Assembly: GCA_002692855.1 (NCBI GenBank)
Contig: NZMJ01000015.1
Location: 49,409 to 101,030, forward strand
Direction of reading: 5' to 3'
DNA: 51,622 bases
Origin: Maricaulis sp.
GTDB taxonomy: Bacteria; Pseudomonadota; Alphaproteobacteria; Caulobacterales; Maricaulaceae
The first letter of the stretch is position 1. Each line of letters begins with the position of its first letter. The position numbers were made by a program, and so were the translations under genes. Of the stretch, positions 25,616 through 35,498 are shown in pieces. A model generated the notes under the pieces. The model was given only the letters and a program-made list of their open reading frames with translations. It was not told the origin of the DNA and did not search any database.

Positions 25616-26666
25616 CGCTTCTCCCTATCCGCGCCTGTTGATCGATGTCGGAGCGATCCGGCGCAACTACGCCCGAATTCAATCACTGACCGGTACAGCC
25701 GATGTTGCCGCCGTCGTGAAGGCGGACGCCTATGGTCTGGGCGCCGCGACGATTGCACCGGCCCTGGCCGACGCGGGAGCGCAGCATTTCTTCGTCGCGA
25801 ATGGCCGCGAGGGCGCGTCTCTGCGAGCGGCGCTCGGCCCTGATCCGTCCATCTTCGTGCTGCACGGTTACTGGACCGAAGACGCCCCCTTGATCGAGGC
25901 TTCCGGCCTGATCCCGGTCATCAACACGCCCGGCCAGTTGCAGGACTGGCTTAATGGGAGCGGCGGCGATTTCGCTCTGCATTTCGACACCGGAATCAAC
26001 CGGCTCGGCATACCCATGTCCCAGCTCGCTGCCGTCCAGGAACGTTGCGCGGAGCGCAAGCCCTGTCTGGTGATGAGTCACTTCGCGTGCGCCGACGAAC
26101 CCGGTCACCGACTGAACCGCGACCAGATCGACCGGTTTGCCGGGGTCCGGGCCGCGTTTCCCGGCGTGCGCACATCGCTGGCCAATTCGGCCGGCTGCCT
26201 GCTGGGGGGTGATGCGCTCGGTGATCTGGTTCGGCCCGGGATCGCGCTTTATGGCGGAGCACCCGGCAGCGGCAAGCATCCCTTCGAGTCGGCCGTCCAG
26301 ATTGAAGCCCCGATCCTTCAGGTGCGTCGTGCCACCCGTCCCGAAACGGCCGGCTATGGCGCGACGTGGTGTGCGGAGGGCGACTGTATGCTGGCGACAG
26401 TCGCACTCGGTTATGCAGACGGCATTCACCGGGCGGCGCAAAACGGCGGATATGGCCGGCTCGACGGCATCAAGGTTCCGATAGCCGGGCGGGTTTCAAT
26501 GGACCTCATCACACTCGACGTGACGTCAGCCGGTGACGCAGCGCATCCCGGCGCAATGGTCAGCTTCCTGGGCGAAGACCTCGATGCGTTCGCCAATGCA
26601 TCCGGAACGCTGGCCTATGAAGTGCTGACACGCCTGGGGGCCCGGTTCGAGCGGGTCTACCGGTAG
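25596..26666 (+). CDS. alr: Alanine racemase
   Basis: A PLP enzyme that makes D-alanine for peptidoglycan. The PLP lysine is K42 in AAVVKADAYGLGA. HFDTGINRLG, NSAGCLLGG and the C-terminal AGRVSMDLITLDV segment are present. At 356 residues it is a normal size. The start lies inside the 3' end of dnaB (20-base overlap), and dnaB-alr is a frequent pair in alphaproteobacteria. No signal peptide is seen, so it is cytoplasmic. Confidence 0.96.
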   Translation: MTTRSADASPYPRLLIDVGAIRRNYARIQSLTGTADVAAVVKADAYGLGAATIAPALADAGAQHFFVANGREGASLRAALGPDPSIFVLHGYWTEDAPLIEASGLIPVINTPGQLQDWLNGSGGDFALHFDTGINRLGIPMSQLAAVQERCAERKPCLVMSHFACADEPGHRLNRDQIDRFAGVRAAFPGVRTSLANSAGCLLGGDALGDLVRPGIALYGGAPGSGKHPFESAVQIEAPILQVRRATRPETAGYGATWCAEGDCMLATVALGYADGIHRAAQNGGYGRLDGIKVPIAGRVSMDLITLDVTSAGDAAHPGAMVSFLGEDLDAFANASGTLAYEVLTRLGARFERVYR

Positions 26667-26801
26667 TCACAAGCGCTCCAGCCTTGTTGGCTTTCTCCCG
26701 AGGAGGAGCGGACAGAGAATGGCCTGGCGTCATTGTCGCCTTGCCCTGCCGCCCCTGCATCCTGAAACTGCCCGACCACCGCTGCAAACCGATTCGATCC
26801 C

Positions 26802-28184
26802 ATGGCCCGTTCCGATTCCGTCTTCGTCTGTCAGAGCTGCGGCGGCTTTCAGCCCAAATGGTCTGGCCGCTGCGACAGCTGCGGTGACTGGAACACGCTC
26901 GTCGAGGAAGCGGCAGGGGCGTCCGCGCCTTTGGGTTCGGGCGCCAGTGCGCCGAAACGCACCCGCAAGGGCAAGATCGATTTCGTCGACCTGGGCGGTG
27001 ACACACCCGACCCGACGCGGCTGGAAACCGGTATCGCCGAGTTCGACCGGGTCAGCGGAGGCGGGCTGGTTCCTGCCTCGGCGCTTCTGGTCGGCGGCGA
27101 TCCCGGAATCGGCAAATCGACCCTCTTGCTTCAGGCCGTCGCCGGTCTGGCAAGAAAGGGCATACGCACCGCCTACGTCTCGGGCGAAGAGAGCACCGGG
27201 CAGGTTCGCCGCCGCGCCAAGCGGCTGGGGCTTGCCGATGCGCCGGTCCAGCTGGCCGGTGAAACGGCGCTGACCAATATCCTCGACGGGCTGAAGGCCG
27301 AAAAGCCTGACGTCGTGGTGATCGACTCCATCCAGACGATGTGGAGTGATCAGCTTGCCGCCGCGCCCGGCACCGTCGCACAGGTCCGCGCCTGCGCCCA
27401 GGAACTGACCCGCTACGCGAAGAAGACCGGGGCCTGTGTCCTGCTCGTCGGCCACGTAACCAAGGATGGGCAGATCGCGGGGCCGCGCGTGGTCGAGCAC
27501 ATGGTCGATGCCGTGCTTTATTTCGAAGGTGAGCGCAGCCACCAGTTCCGCATTCTGCGCGCCGTAAAGAACCGTTTCGGCCCGACCGACGAGATCGGCG
27601 TTTTTGAAATGGGTGATCGCGGCTTGCAGGAAGTCGCGAACCCGTCGGCCCTGTTTCTCGATGGCCGGGGCCATGCCGCTTCGGGTGCCGCTGTCTTTGC
27701 CGGCATGGAAGGCACCCGCCCTGTCCTGACCGAAATCCAGGCGCTGGTGGCCCAGTCACCGCTCGGCACACCGCGCCGTACGGTCGTCGGTTGGGAGTCG
27801 AGCCGGTTGTCGATGGTGCTCGCCGTGCTGGAGGCGCGCTGCGGCCTCGGCTTTGGCGGACGCGATGTCTATCTGAATGTTGCAGGCGGCCTGAAGATTT
27901 CCGAGCCCGCAGCCGATCTCGCAGTGGCCGCCGCCATCGTGTCATCCGCGCTGGATGCACCGCTTCCCGCTGACAGTGTCGTGTTCGGCGAGATCAGCCT
28001 GTCGGGCGATGTTCGTCCTGTCGGCCGGTCCGAAGCGCGCCTCAAGGAAGCCGCAAAACTGGGTTTTGGAAAAGCGCTCGCTCCGTCTAATGCTGCGGAA
28101 CTTGACGCCGGTGTTACAGTGAGCGGTGTGAAGAGTGTGATCGACCTCGTCCAGCGGATCGAAGCGCTGGCGAACAAGGAGTAA
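26802..28184 (+). CDS. radA: DNA repair and branch-migration protein RadA
   Basis: RadA (Sms) is a RecA-related ATPase that drives branch migration of recombination intermediates. The N-terminal zinc finger uses C10, C13, C24 and C27. Walker A GGDPGIGKST follows at about residue 97. The RadA-specific KNRFG motif (about 247) and the C-terminal Lon-protease-like domain (GWESSRLSMVLAVLEARCG, LNVAGGLKISEPAADLAVAAAI) are intact in 460 residues. Upstream, 135 bases separate it from alr, with no hairpin that I would call a terminator. Confidence 0.96.
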   Translation: MARSDSVFVCQSCGGFQPKWSGRCDSCGDWNTLVEEAAGASAPLGSGASAPKRTRKGKIDFVDLGGDTPDPTRLETGIAEFDRVSGGGLVPASALLVGGDPGIGKSTLLLQAVAGLARKGIRTAYVSGEESTGQVRRRAKRLGLADAPVQLAGETALTNILDGLKAEKPDVVVIDSIQTMWSDQLAAAPGTVAQVRACAQELTRYAKKTGACVLLVGHVTKDGQIAGPRVVEHMVDAVLYFEGERSHQFRILRAVKNRFGPTDEIGVFEMGDRGLQEVANPSALFLDGRGHAASGAAVFAGMEGTRPVLTEIQALVAQSPLGTPRRTVVGWESSRLSMVLAVLEARCGLGFGGRDVYLNVAGGLKISEPAADLAVAAAIVSSALDAPLPADSVVFGEISLSGDVRPVGRSEARLKEAAKLGFGKALAPSNAAELDAGVTVSGVKSVIDLVQRIEALANKE

Positions 28185-28186
28185 CC

Positions 28187-28792
28187 ATGGAGGGGCTCAG
28201 CGCGTTTGACGGGATCGGTCTGGCGATCCTGATCGGTTCGGGTCTCATGGCCCTGATGCGCGGCTTCGTGCGTGAAGCCCTGTCCGTGACCGCCTTCGTC
28301 GCTGCGGCGCTGGCGGCCCTGTGGGCGCGCCCGGTCTTCATCGGCCTGGCCGAGGAGTTTATCCCGAGTGACCTGATCGCGAACATCGTCACGCTCGGCG
28401 TGATTTTCCTGATGGTGTTTCTCGCCGTCAGCTTCGTCACGGGCGGCCTCGTGAAGAACGCCAAGGAAGGCGAGGATGTCGGCGTCATCGACCGGGCACT
28501 CGGCTTCATCTTCGGCCTGATCCGCGGACTGGTCATACTCGGCCTCATCCTGATCATCATCGCATCGGCAACGCCGGGGTCTGCTGCGCCGGGCTTGATT
28601 GCCGAGTCGCGGATCTATCCGCTGGTCAATGCGTCGGCGCGGCTACTGCAAGCGCTTGCGCCGGAAGACTCGCGCGTCGGGCAAAGTCCGGTTATTGAGG
28701 CGCCGTCCGGCGACGAACGTCCGGTCGATAATTCGCCGCGGTCAATCGAAGACCTGATCCGCGAGCGGGCGAATGAGGACGATGGCGCATGA
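28187..28792 (+). CDS. cvpA: CvpA-family inner-membrane protein
   Basis: A 201-residue protein with four hydrophobic segments (about residues 6-24, 26-48, 62-86 and 100-125) and the CvpA pattern G-x-x-R-G-F-V-R-E-x-L in the first loop (GLMALMRGFVREALS). The C-terminal third is hydrophilic. The family is named for colicin V production in E. coli and is linked to envelope homeostasis; its mechanism is not settled. It directly precedes purF with a 4-base overlap, the same order as in E. coli. Confidence 0.92.
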   Translation: MEGLSAFDGIGLAILIGSGLMALMRGFVREALSVTAFVAAALAALWARPVFIGLAEEFIPSDLIANIVTLGVIFLMVFLAVSFVTGGLVKNAKEGEDVGVIDRALGFIFGLIRGLVILGLILIIIASATPGSAAPGLIAESRIYPLVNASARLLQALAPEDSRVGQSPVIEAPSGDERPVDNSPRSIEDLIRERANEDDGA

Positions 28793-30261
28793 CGCCTGCC
28801 TTTCCGATGCTGAGCTATGATGCCGCCGCCGACCGCCTCCGTGAGGAGTGTGGTGTGGTGGGCATTTCGGGCGTGCCCGAAGCCTCGCTGGTCGCAGCCC
28901 TGGGCCTTCACGCCCTGCAGCACCGCGGGCAGGAAAGCTGCGGCATTGTCAGCCACGACGGGTCCCGCTTCTTCATGGACCGCCAGCTGGGCCTGGTCGG
29001 CGAGAATTTCGCCGGGCCGGACACGGCACAAAAGCTGGCCGGAAACGCCGCCATTGGCCACGTGCGTTACTCGACGCAGGGCGCAACGGTGTTGCGCAAT
29101 GTCCAGCCGCTGTTCGCCGACGTGCGTGGCGGCGGCATCGCCGTGGCGCATAACGGCAACCTGACCAATGCGCGCACGCTGCGCGAGGAATTGGTGTCGG
29201 GCGGCTCGATCTTCCAGTCGACCAGCGACACGGAAGTCATCCTGCAACTGGCGGCGCGGTCTCCGCGCGCAAAGTCGTCGAACCGTTTCATCGATGCCCT
29301 GAAGCAGATCGAGGGCGCGTTCGCGCTCGTCGCGCTGGTCAACAACCGGGTGATCGGTGCGCGCGACCCCTTCGGCATTCGCCCGCTGGTTCTGGGCCGT
29401 CTCGATGGCGGTTACATCCTGGCGTCGGAAACCTGCGCGCTCGACATGGTCGGCGCCAAGTTCGAACGCGAGATCGAACCGGGCGAAGTCGTCATCATCT
29501 CGGAAGACGGCCTGGAATCGCGGCGGTTTGCGCCGGCGCGTGCCGCCCGTCCCTGCGCGTTCGAATACATTTATTTCGCGCGACCCGATTCCGTCATCAA
29601 CGGCGTCTCGATCTACGAAGCGCGCAAGGCCATGGGCCGCCGCCTGTTCGCGGACGCGCCGGCGGATGTCGACGTCATCGTGCCGGTTCCCGATTCGGGC
29701 GTACCCGCAGCGCTCGGCTTTGCCGAAGCGGCCGGAAAGCCGTTCGAGATGGGGATTATCCGGGGGCACTTCGCAGGCCGGACCTTCATCCAGCCGACAC
29801 AGGCCAAGCGCGACCTGGGCGTCCGGCGAAAGCATTCCGCCAACGCAGCGGTCCTGCGCGGACGGCGCGTCCTGCTGGTCGACGACTCGATCGTGCGCGG
29901 CACGACCTCGCGAAAGATCGTCCAGATGGTGCGTGATGCCGGGGCAAAGGAAGTCCATTTCCGCTCGGCCTGTCCGCCGATCATCAATCCGGACTTCTAC
30001 GGGATCGACATGCCGCAGCGCTGTGAGCTGATGGCGGCGCGGATGGACATCCCGGAAATGAACGATGCGCTCGGCGCCGACAGCCTCGGCTTCCTCAGCG
30101 TTGACGGGATGTACGACGCCATCCTCGGCGAGGCGCGCAATCCGCGCCAGCCGCAACTGGCCGATCACTATTTCACGGGCGATTACCCGACCCGTCTTGT
30201 CGATAACGAGCGTGCTGTCTCGGACAAGGACAAGCAGCTCTCATTTCTGGTTGATGCATGA
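28789..30261 (+). CDS. purF: Amidophosphoribosyltransferase
   Basis: PurF transfers glutamine nitrogen to PRPP, the committed step of purine synthesis. The glutaminase cysteine is C21 in REECGVVGI, preceded by a 20-residue leader that would be cut to expose it as the N-terminal residue. The PRPP-binding loop is VLLVDDSIVRGTTSRK in the phosphoribosyltransferase half. QHRGQESCGI and SACPPIINPDFYGIDMP are canonical. It is 490 residues long and overlaps the SDR gene by 4 bases. Confidence 0.97.
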   Translation: MTPAFPMLSYDAAADRLREECGVVGISGVPEASLVAALGLHALQHRGQESCGIVSHDGSRFFMDRQLGLVGENFAGPDTAQKLAGNAAIGHVRYSTQGATVLRNVQPLFADVRGGGIAVAHNGNLTNARTLREELVSGGSIFQSTSDTEVILQLAARSPRAKSSNRFIDALKQIEGAFALVALVNNRVIGARDPFGIRPLVLGRLDGGYILASETCALDMVGAKFEREIEPGEVVIISEDGLESRRFAPARAARPCAFEYIYFARPDSVINGVSIYEARKAMGRRLFADAPADVDVIVPVPDSGVPAALGFAEAAGKPFEMGIIRGHFAGRTFIQPTQAKRDLGVRRKHSANAAVLRGRRVLLVDDSIVRGTTSRKIVQMVRDAGAKEVHFRSACPPIINPDFYGIDMPQRCELMAARMDIPEMNDALGADSLGFLSVDGMYDAILGEARNPRQPQLADHYFTGDYPTRLVDNERAVSDKDKQLSFLVDA

Positions 30262-30989
30262 CAGACAAACCGCTTGAAGGCCGCGTCGCACTGGTCACCG
30301 GTGCCTCGCGCGGGATCGGCTACGCCACCGCTCTGGAGCTCGCCAAGCAGGGTGCGCACGTCATTGCGACGGCGCGCACGCAAGGCGGTCTGGAAGATCT
30401 CGACGACGCCATCCAGGCGCTCGGTGGCCAGACGACCCTCGTGCCGCTGGACCTGATGCAAAGCGACGGCATCGAAAAGCTGGCCGGGATCGTCAAGGAT
30501 CGCTGGAAGAAGCTCGATATCCTGGTCGCCAATGCCGGTGTCCTGGGCGAATTGACACCGGCCAGCCATGTCAGCGCGAAGACCTGGAACAGCGTGTTCG
30601 GCATCAACGTGATCGCCCCTGCCCGCCTGATCCGCGCATTTGAGCCGCTTCTGATGGCGTCCGATGCGGGCCGCGCCGTCTTCGTGACCTCGGGTGCCGC
30701 GAAGAACCGCAAGCCCTACTGGGCGCCGTATGCGTCCTCCAAGGCCGCGCTGGACGCGCTGGTGGAAAGCTGGGCGAAGGAACACATGTCATCGGCCCTT
30801 CGGATCAACCTGTTCAATCCCGGCCCGACGCGCACCGCAATGCGCGCCAAGGCGTTTCCGGGCGAAGATCCGCAGACCCTGCCGGCTCCCGGCGAGGTGG
30901 CGACCGCGATCGCCGCGCTCACCGGCCCCGCGTCAAAGCGGCATTGCGAATGGGTCAGTTATCCGGACGAAGCCCCGTCACAAGGCTGA
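30258..30989 (+). CDS. Short-chain dehydrogenase/reductase
   Basis: A 243-residue classical SDR: the cofactor-binding TGASRGIGYA is at about residues 15-24, NAG at about 94, and the active site is SGAAK with YASSK (Y-x-x-x-K). An arginine after the cofactor motif (ATART) suggests NADP preference. The C-terminal NPGPTRTAMRAKAFPGEDP resembles the YciK-like subgroup. The substrate is unknown. The 4-base overlap with purF puts it in the same operon, though no functional link to purines is evident. Confidence 0.88.
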   Translation: MTDKPLEGRVALVTGASRGIGYATALELAKQGAHVIATARTQGGLEDLDDAIQALGGQTTLVPLDLMQSDGIEKLAGIVKDRWKKLDILVANAGVLGELTPASHVSAKTWNSVFGINVIAPARLIRAFEPLLMASDAGRAVFVTSGAAKNRKPYWAPYASSKAALDALVESWAKEHMSSALRINLFNPGPTRTAMRAKAFPGEDPQTLPAPGEVATAIAALTGPASKRHCEWVSYPDEAPSQG

Positions 30990-31003
30990 ACGACGCGGGT
31001 CAT

Positions 31004-32347
31004 TCAGTCCTTGTCGACATAGGGGTTCTTGCCGCCCTTCACGATCAGACGGATCGGGACGCCCGGCAGGTCGAAGGCTTCCCGCAACCCACCGATCAGA
31101 TAGCGCTTGTACGCTTCGGGCATCGCCGCAGCGCGCGAGCACATCAGGACGAAGGTCGGCGGGCGCGATTTCGTCTGCGCCATGTATTTCGGCTTCATCC
31201 GGCGGCCGTTGACGGCGGGCGGCGGGTGGCGCGCTGTCATTTCCTGCAGCCAGTCGTTCAGGTCGCGCGTCTTGACCTTGGCATTCCAGTCGCGGTGCAG
31301 GCGAGCGACGGCGGGCATGATCGTGTCGAGCCCCTTGCCTCTCAGCGCGGACACGGGAACGAGCGGCGAGCCCTTGGCCTGCGGCAACAGGCGTTCGAAC
31401 TCGATCTTCAATTCCTTCATCACCGCTTCGCGATTTGCGACGGTGTCCATCTTGGCGACGATGACCGCCAGTGAACGCCCTTCGCGCAACACCATATCGG
31501 CGAGGTGCAGGTCCTGCTTTTCCAGCGGGTGACCGACATCCACGACCAGCAGGACGACTTCGGCGAACTTGACCGCCCGCAGCGTGTCGGCGGCACTCAT
31601 CCGCTCCAGGCGGTCATTGACCTTGCCGCGCTTGCGCAGGCCAGCGGTATCGTGGAAGCGGACGCGCCGTCCGTCCCACAGCCAGTCGACCGCAATGGCG
31701 TCGCGCGTGATGCCCGCTTCCGGTCCGGTGATCAGGCGCTGCTCGCCGATGAGCGCGTTGATCAGGGTCGACTTTCCCGCATTTGGGCGGCCGATGACGG
31801 CGATACGCAGGGGCGCATTCTCGTCCTCGTCCTCGTCCGAGTAATCGAAGTCCCCAAGCCCCTCGATCATCGCCAGGTGGACGTCGGCCATGCCCTCGCC
31901 ATGCGAGGCAGAAATCGGGATCGGCTCGCCCAGCCCGAGACCGTAGGCTTCCGCGATCCCCGCATCCCCGGCCTTGCCCTCGGCCTTGTTGGCCAGCAAC
32001 ACGACCGGCTTGCCCGAGCGGCGGACGACATCGGCGAAATCCTGGTCGAGCGAGGTCACGCCCTCGCGCGCATCCATCACGAACAGGCAAATGTCGGCTT
32101 GCGCAACGGCGTTGGCCGTCTGCTCGCGCATCTCGGTTTCCATCTGGCCGACGCCTTCGGTGTCGTATCCAGCGGTATCAATCAGGAGCATTTCGAGGCT
32201 GCCAAGGCGGCCACGCGCCTCGCGGCGGTCGCGGGTGACACCTGGCCGATCATCAACAATGGCCAGCGGTTTGCCGGCCAGTCGATTGAACAGAGTCGAC
32301 TTGCCGACATTCGGCCGGCCAATCACAGCAACTCTGGGAAAGGCCAT
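31004..32347 (-). CDS. der: Ribosome biogenesis GTPase Der
   Basis: Der (EngA) carries two consecutive GTPase domains and a KH-like C-terminal domain and is needed for 50S assembly. The first P-loop, GRPNVGKST, is at residues 10-18 and the second, GRPNAGKST, at 186-194. They are joined by an acidic linker (DEDEDEN, 171-177). The C-terminal part ends PIRLIVKGGKNPY, typical of Der. The 447-residue length is normal. It lies downstream of bamB, matching the yfgM-bamB-der order of other proteobacteria. Confidence 0.97.
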   Translation of the reverse strand: MAFPRVAVIGRPNVGKSTLFNRLAGKPLAIVDDRPGVTRDRREARGRLGSLEMLLIDTAGYDTEGVGQMETEMREQTANAVAQADICLFVMDAREGVTSLDQDFADVVRRSGKPVVLLANKAEGKAGDAGIAEAYGLGLGEPIPISASHGEGMADVHLAMIEGLGDFDYSDEDEDENAPLRIAVIGRPNAGKSTLINALIGEQRLITGPEAGITRDAIAVDWLWDGRRVRFHDTAGLRKRGKVNDRLERMSAADTLRAVKFAEVVLLVVDVGHPLEKQDLHLADMVLREGRSLAVIVAKMDTVANREAVMKELKIEFERLLPQAKGSPLVPVSALRGKGLDTIMPAVARLHRDWNAKVKTRDLNDWLQEMTARHPPPAVNGRRMKPKYMAQTKSRPPTFVLMCSRAAAMPEAYKRYLIGGLREAFDLPGVPIRLIVKGGKNPYVDKD

Positions 32348-32361
32348 ATCGGTTTGCCTGT

Positions 32362-33711
32362 CTAGCGCAGAGCGATCAGACGGCCTTCGTCGGTGACAAC
32401 GTAGATGGTTTCGTTGGCAATCACCGGAGCGACGAATACGGGGTCGCGAAGGCTGAAATCACGCTCGATGTCGCCGGTGGCGGCGTCGATAATCACGCTG
32501 TCACCGGTCGAAGAGGTCAGGAAGAGACGGCCGCCCGCGAGGACCGGTCCGACCCAGGAGATACGATTGCGGCGGCGGGTCTCGTGTTCGAACACGCGCA
32601 GACGCGTGATCCAGCGCACTTCGCCGACCGTGCGGTCAACGCAGATCACTTCGCCTTCAACCGTCACCAGGAAGAGGTAATCGCCGGCAATCCACGGCGC
32701 ATTGAGGCCGCCCGCGGGAAGCGTCCATTGACGCTCGCCCGAGCGCATGTCGAGCGAAACAAGCGTTCCCGAATGGCTGAGCGCGTAGACATTGTCTTCC
32801 GTCATCACCGGGCTGCCGGCAACATCGTTGATCGCCGAAATCGGAGTCAGGCCGCCGGCACGGGTCAGCGAGTCCGACCAGACCGGGTTTCCGTTCTGGA
32901 CGCGGATTGCGACGACTTCGCCCGAGGAATAGGGAGCCACGACCAGGTCGCCGAGCACGGCCGGGCTGGCGCCAGTCAGCAAGCGCGCCGACTCGATGAT
33001 GCCCTGGTGGCTCCACAGGAATTCGCCGGTGTTGGAATCAAACGCGTAGAGCTGGTTGTCATCGGTGGTGATGAAGACCCGGCCGGCATTGATGGTCGGC
33101 GCAGACTGGAACGGCGTGTCCGCCGTCGTGCGCCAGACTTCGGTGCCGGTCGCAGCGTCCAGCGCGACCATGAAACGGAAGCCGGAGTGGACATAGAGGC
33201 GACCGGAATCAAAGCCCAGCCCGCCGCCAAATGACATGCGGTCACGGCGGCTCTCGGACCGCAGCCGGTGAGTCCAGATTTCCTGGCCGGTCTCGGCGTC
33301 CATCGCCACGACCTTGCCTTCGGAATCCACCACATAGACACGGCCATCGGCGATCACCGGACGCGCATTGATGCGGCGGCTGCGGGCCGACCCGCTGCCG
33401 AAGCTGCGGCGCCAGGCGACCGACAGGCTTCCGGTGGCCTGCGTGTGTTGCAGGTTGTGGGTGGGATAGCCTTCAGCCTGCGGCCAGACCGTATTGACGT
33501 AGGCCGGCGGCAACGTGACGGGCGCAGTGTTATCGGCCACTTCAAGCTGTTGCTCGAACTGCAGGATCGAGATCCGGTCCTCTTCGGGCGGAGCGTTCGG
33601 GTCGCGGCGGCTGCCGTCTCCGCCGAACGGATTCAGGTCAGAGACCGTTGAGCAGCCAGCGAGCAGCAGTGCAGCGCATGTGACGGCAAACAGGGAGCGC
33701 ATAGCGGTCAT
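32362..33711 (-). CDS. bamB: Outer-membrane assembly lipoprotein BamB
   Basis: BamB is a beta-propeller lipoprotein of the BAM complex that inserts outer-membrane proteins. The signal peptide ends in a lipobox LAGC with acylated C20 (C17 if the ATG at 33702 is used). The remaining 430 residues consist of repeated PQQ-like blades (DGRVYVVDSEGKVVAMDAETGQEIW, GRVFITTDDNQLYAFDSNTGEFLW, DNVYALSHSGTLVSLDMRSGERQW). The start overlaps the upstream yfgM stop by one base. BamB here complements lptD and surA elsewhere in the window. Confidence 0.95.
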   Translation of the reverse strand: MTAMRSLFAVTCAALLLAGCSTVSDLNPFGGDGSRRDPNAPPEEDRISILQFEQQLEVADNTAPVTLPPAYVNTVWPQAEGYPTHNLQHTQATGSLSVAWRRSFGSGSARSRRINARPVIADGRVYVVDSEGKVVAMDAETGQEIWTHRLRSESRRDRMSFGGGLGFDSGRLYVHSGFRFMVALDAATGTEVWRTTADTPFQSAPTINAGRVFITTDDNQLYAFDSNTGEFLWSHQGIIESARLLTGASPAVLGDLVVAPYSSGEVVAIRVQNGNPVWSDSLTRAGGLTPISAINDVAGSPVMTEDNVYALSHSGTLVSLDMRSGERQWTLPAGGLNAPWIAGDYLFLVTVEGEVICVDRTVGEVRWITRLRVFEHETRRRNRISWVGPVLAGGRLFLTSSTGDSVIIDAATGDIERDFSLRDPVFVAPVIANETIYVVTDEGRLIALR

Positions 33712-34517
33712 CAGTCTTGTTCCTCGCCTTCGCCGGCCTCGGCCGGAGCGTCTTCGGGCATGGTGGCAACATCGCCAGCGTCTTCGGCCTGGTTCTCGGC
33801 AGGCAGTGTGTCGGCGGGGGTCTCGGTTTGCACCGGCGCTTCGGTCGCGTCTTCGACCTCGGTCTCGACCGGATCGAGGCGGTTGAGCACCGCAAGGGCC
33901 GCCGACGCGCGGGCGCGAAGGCCCTGCGGCGCATCGAGCGCAAATACGATGGCTTCGAAATCATTACGCGCGGCATCGTAGCGGCCGGCGTCCATCGCCT
34001 TGGTGGCAATCAGTTCGCGTGCCAGCAGTCGCAGCGCATTGTCGCCTTCGGCGATCCGGCCGAGGCGATTGGCAATGTCGTCAGCGGAGAACGTCTCGAA
34101 CCCGGCCATCGCGGCCTTCAGCGTGGCCAGGTCGCGCACCAGCGGGTCGGGAGAGCGCGCAGCGGCCTGCTCGAAATAGCGGGTCGCAGCGACGTTGTCG
34201 CCGGCTTCCAGGGCGACCGCCCCGCGTTGCATCAAGGCGAGCGTTGCGTACCCGTCAGGGCCGGAAGCCGCGATCTCGTCAAGCGCAACGGCCGCAGAGT
34301 CCCAGTTCGCCTCTTCGACCTGCGTCGCCGCAGCAGCATAGGTGTCGGACGCCGTATCGCGGCGATTCTCGGACCAGCTTTCCCAAAACTGCCAGCCACC
34401 GACGAGCACGACGACAGCCACGGCGCCGCCCAGAACCAACGGTCCGTATTTGCGCAACCAGACCTGATACCGGTCCTTACGCAGCTCTTCGTCAACTTCC
34501 TGAAAAATATCCGCCAC
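33711..34517 (-). CDS. yfgM: YfgM-like TPR membrane protein
   Basis: A protein with one N-terminal membrane segment (YGPLVLGGAVAVVVLVGGWQFW) followed by a TPR-like helical periplasmic part and a long acidic, proline- and alanine-rich tail (EVEDATEAPVQTE...EGEEQD). I place the start at GTG 34517 (268 residues), because GAGG lies 5 bases upstream and the protein then begins VADIFQEVDEEL, as relatives do; an upstream TTG at 34541 is possible. YfgM is known as a periplasmic partner of SecYEG and chaperones. Its position before bamB supports the name. Confidence 0.85.
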   Translation of the reverse strand: MADIFQEVDEELRKDRYQVWLRKYGPLVLGGAVAVVVLVGGWQFWESWSENRRDTASDTYAAAATQVEEANWDSAAVALDEIAASGPDGYATLALMQRGAVALEAGDNVAATRYFEQAAARSPDPLVRDLATLKAAMAGFETFSADDIANRLGRIAEGDNALRLLARELIATKAMDAGRYDAARNDFEAIVFALDAPQGLRARASAALAVLNRLDPVETEVEDATEAPVQTETPADTLPAENQAEDAGDVATMPEDAPAEAGEGEEQD

Positions 34518-34587
34518 GCGGCCCTCGTCACGCTTTTCCAATTCGGGCGCGGACCCTAGCCGCAGCGGGGATTTGCGGCAACCGGCC

Positions 34588-35415
34588 TTAGCGGTCGGGA
34601 CCCTTCATCGTGTAGGTCTGTTCGGGTTGCGGAAATTCGCGGGTGCGCACGTCGGCAGCCCAGCGGCTTACGGCATCGGATACGGCCTCGCCCAGTGCCG
34701 CGTAACGCTTCACGAATTTCGGCGCCCAGTCGAACAGGCCGAGCATGTCCTGGGTGACGAGTATTTGCCCGTCACACGCGGGCGACGCGCCAATTCCGAT
34801 TGTCGGTACAGAGACTTGCTGGGTGATCTCACGCGCCAGATCCTCGGCCACGCCTTCGATGACAATGGCAAACGCGCCCGCCTCGTCTGCTGCCCTGGCT
34901 TCGGCGATCACGCGGTCGCGCTCCGACTGCGAGCGGCCCTTGGCCTTGAACCCGCCTTCATTCAGCGCTGCTTGCGGCTTGAGACCGATATGTCCCATGA
35001 CCGGGATGCCGCGTTCGGCAAGGAAGCGGATGGTCTCGCCGGCGTAAACGCCGCTTTCGATCTTCACTGCCTGGGCACCGGTTTCGGACAGCGCCCGCGA
35101 CGCGCTCATGAAAGCCTGCTCCGGCGAGGCTTCGTAGGTGCCGAAAGGCAGGTCGATCACGACCAGCGCCCGCGCTGCGCCGCGCATCACGGCCTTGCCG
35201 TGCAGGATCATCATGTCGAGCGTGACACCGATTGTCGTATCGAGGCCGTGGACGACCATGCCCAGCGAGTCACCGACCAGCAGGACGTCGCAGTGCGGAT
35301 CCAGCAGACGCGCCATCGGGGCGTCATAGGCGGTGAGGCAAACCAGGGGTTCGCCATTCTTTCGCGCCCGGATGTCGGGGACGCCGATGCGCTTGATGCG
35401 GGTCTGGGCTGACAT
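34588..35415 (-). CDS. panB: 3-methyl-2-oxobutanoate hydroxymethyltransferase
   Basis: PanB makes ketopantoate from alpha-ketoisovalerate and methylene-tetrahydrofolate, the first step of pantothenate and CoA synthesis. The 275-residue TIM barrel shows [13 protein letters not shown], the metal-site pattern [37 protein letters not shown] and IEGVAEDLA, all diagnostic. It is followed after 70 bases by yfgM. No panC or panD is adjacent. Confidence 0.97.
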   Translation of the reverse strand: MSAQTRIKRIGVPDIRARKNGEPLVCLTAYDAPMARLLDPHCDVLLVGDSLGMVVHGLDTTIGVTLDMMILHGKAVMRGAARALVVIDLPFGTYEASPEQAFMSASRALSETGAQAVKIESGVYAGETIRFLAERGIPVMGHIGLKPQAALNEGGFKAKGRSQSERDRVIAEARAADEAGAFAIVIEGVAEDLAREITQQVSVPTIGIGASPACDGQILVTQDMLGLFDWAPKFVKRYAALGEAVSDAVSRWAADVRTREFPQPEQTYTMKGPDR

Positions 35416-35498
35416 GGAAACGCCGCTCCGTTGTTGGCCAATTGGGCTTGGCGAAGGCGGCGGAGACTAGGGCAAATGCTGCACTGCCGAAAGGGTCG

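Noticed and set aside
28615..30168. Long minus-strand open frame opposite purF
   Set aside because: Antisense shadow of PurF and CvpA coding sequence with no motif, signal or ribosome binding site.
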